Assembly: GCA_021805485.1 (NCBI GenBank)
Contig: JAJZFF010000457.1
Location: 1-6,318, forward strand
Source: Pseudomonadota bacterium
GTDB lineage: Bacteria; Pseudomonadota; Alphaproteobacteria; Acetobacterales; Acetobacteraceae
DNA: 6,318 nt
Reading direction: 5' to 3'
Below the pieces are notes generated by a model. The model was not told the DNA's origin. It did not search any database and saw only the letters and a list, made by a program, of their open reading frames with translations. Positions 4,923 to 6,318 of the stretch are shown here, piece after piece. Position 1 is the stretch's first letter. Each line of letters begins with the position of its first letter. Both the position numbers and the translations under genes were made by a program.

Positions 4923-6318
4923 TCAGCCGTGGCCGATGGTCATGCGGATCAGCGCGAGGGCGGGTGCCGGGTAGGCGCCGAGCACCACCAGCAGGACCAG
5001 CAGCGCGCCGATCACCGCGTTGCCGAGCGGGGGCACGGCTTGCGGAGGTTCCGCCGCCGCATCGGCGGGGACGGGCAGCGCCATCGCGACGAGGATGCGC
5101 AGATAGTAGTAGAGGCCGATCACGCTGCCGAGCAGGAGCGCCGCGACCGGCCAGAACAGCGCGGTGCCGACGCCGGCGACGACGAGGTAGAACTTGGCGA
5201 TGAAGCCCATCGTCGGCGGCATGCCGGCAAGGGAGAGCAGCATCAGCGCGAGGCTCGCGGCGAGGAACGGGCGGGTGCGGAACAGGCCGCGGTAATCCTC
5301 GATCCGGTCGGCGTCGCGCCCCGCGCCGGGCGCGCTGAGCAGGGCGACGATGCCGAAGGCGCCGAGGCTGGTGACCGCGTAGGCCGCGAGGTAGTAGGCC
5401 GCGGCATCGACGCCGAGTGCCGGGGCGGCAAGGAAGGCGACGAGCAGGTAGCCCAGATGGGCGATGGACGAATAGGCGAGCAGGCGCTTCACGTTGGTCT
5501 GCAGCAGGGCGAGCAGGTTGCCGGCGAGCATGGACAGGATCGCGACCGCGGCGATGCCGGCGCGGAGCGAGGCATCGGCATGGGCGCCGGCCAGGGCGAA
5601 GAAGCGCAGGATCACGGCGAAGACGGCGATTTTCGAGACCACGGCGATGAAGGCGGTGACCGGCGCGGGCGCGCCCTCATACACATCGGGCGTCCACATG
5701 TGGAACGGGACCAGCGAGAGCTTGAAGCCGACGCCGGCGAGAATGAGCGCGATGCCGGCGAGGCGGTAGAGATCGGCCGGGCCGGCTTCGTGGGCGAGCG
5801 CGCCGATGCGGGCGAAGGACATCGAGCCGAAGGCGGCATAGATCAGCGCCATGCCGAACAGCAGGAAGGCGGAGGCGGCGCCGCTGAGGATGAGATATTT
5901 CGTCCCCGCCTCGGCCGCGCTGCCGCGCGGGCCGGCATAGGCGATCAGCCCCAGCAGCGAGATGCCGAGCGTTTCGATGCCGAGGAAGAACGAGGCGAAA
6001 TGCACGCTCGCCGGCAGGATGGCGGCGCCGAGCGTCGCGGTGAGGAGGAGGAGATAATATTCCTCGCGCGGCCCCTCGCCCACCCGGTCGAGATAGATCC
6101 AGGAGAGCGCGGCGACGACCAGGGCGGAGACGAGCACCAGGCCGGCGTAGAACAGGGCGGCGCCGTCGATGATGAAAAGCGGCGTCACGGCGACCGGGGA
6201 TGCGGGGGCGGCGAGCGGCAGGGCGATGCAGCAGAGCAGCAGGCCGGCGATGGTCGACAGGGCGACGAGGCGGTGATCGCGGCGGATGGCGATCAGCAGC
6301 ATGACCAGGATCGTCACC
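4923..6318 (-). CDS. nuoN: NADH-quinone oxidoreductase subunit N (complex I membrane arm), 5' end outside window
   Basis: The 464 visible residues form a continuous polytopic membrane protein, about 13 of the usual 14 helices, of the antiporter-like complex I subunit family. NuoN is one of the proton-pumping subunits in the inner membrane. Family residues are all present: E115 in GIETLG, K140 in TKYLIL, K199 in [21 protein letters not shown]229 in VSKIAV, H287 in SSIAHLGY and K375 in IAKFYL. From memory these match E. coli E133, K158, K217, K247, H305 and K395, giving an offset of 18-20 and so about 18 missing N-terminal residues. [12 protein letters not shown] (276-287) is the typical broken-helix motif. 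The frame runs off the window edge, and the GTG near 6317 is not the true start. The stop is TGA at 4925-4923. No birA-like gene follows; the next gene is the CBS protein. Confidence 0.96.
   Translation of the reverse strand, partial: VTILVMLLIAIRRDHRLVALSTIAGLLLCCIALPLAAPASPVAVTPLFIIDGAALFYAGLVLVSALVVAALSWIYLDRVGEGPREEYYLLLLTATLGAAILPASVHFASFFLGIETLGISLLGLIAYAGPRGSAAEAGTKYLILSGAASAFLLFGMALIYAAFGSMSFARIGALAHEAGPADLYRLAGIALILAGVGFKLSLVPFHMWTPDVYEGAPAPVTAFIAVVSKIAVFAVILRFFALAGAHADASLRAGIAAVAILSMLAGNLLALLQTNVKRLLAYSSIAHLGYLLVAFLAAPALGVDAAAYYLAAYAVTSLGAFGIVALLSAPGAGRDADRIEDYRGLFRTRPFLAASLALMLLSLAGMPPTMGFIAKFYLVVAGVGTALFWPVAALLLGSVIGLYYYLRILVAMALPVPADAAAEPPQAVPPLGNAVIGALLVLLVVLGAYPAPALALIRMTIGHG

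Noticed and set aside
6315..6317. GTG near the window edge as the start of nuoN
   Set aside because: Conserved charged residues are offset by 18-20 from E. coli NuoN, so the N-terminus is missing and the frame continues beyond the window.

Overview
The window is GC-rich chromosomal DNA. Its coding regions use G or C at most third codon positions and have frequent GGAGG-type ribosome binding sites. These traits, with a multi-PAS GGDEF-EAL protein and a proteobacterial-type NuoN, suggest an alphaproteobacterium. The genus cannot be determined from this piece. No insertion sequence, integrase, CRISPR array, tRNA or rRNA was seen, and the content looks like ordinary chromosome.

Layout from left to right: (1) the last 41 codons of a + strand gene of uncertain family (1-128). 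(2) A convergent - strand class I SAM-dependent methyltransferase (138-1019) with a GTG start and a strong ribosome binding site. (3) A long, divergent 691-base intergenic region (1020-1710) with an AT-rich core (18 G/C in 60 bases at 1331-1390) and several short dyads. (4) A + strand 825-residue cyclic-di-GMP protein with order PAS-PAS-PAS-GGDEF-EAL (1711-4188). (5) A convergent - strand 143-residue two-CBS-domain protein (4208-4639). (6) A 283-base intergenic leader with inverted repeats (4640-4922). (7) The - strand nuoN gene of respiratory complex I (4923 to beyond 6318), missing roughly its first 18 codons.

The genes do not form one obvious system. The cyclic-di-GMP protein should be a cytosolic sensor-effector. 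Its EAL phosphodiesterase site is complete. Its GGDEF domain keeps the signature and the inhibitory I-site but has lost several phosphate-contacting residues, so a GTP-sensing or weakly cyclase role is more likely than strong synthesis. nuoN is probably the last nuo gene of its operon here, because the next gene on the strand is the CBS protein after a 283-base gap. The CBS protein could sense adenine nucleotides, but no functional link to complex I can be shown from sequence.

Most points worth a second look are modest: the altered GGDEF domain, a hairpin abutting its start codon, paired CGCCTG/CAGGCG dyads upstream of the methyltransferase, and inverted repeats in the leader of the CBS gene. 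Dyads of this length are expected several times by chance in GC-rich DNA, so they are scored low.
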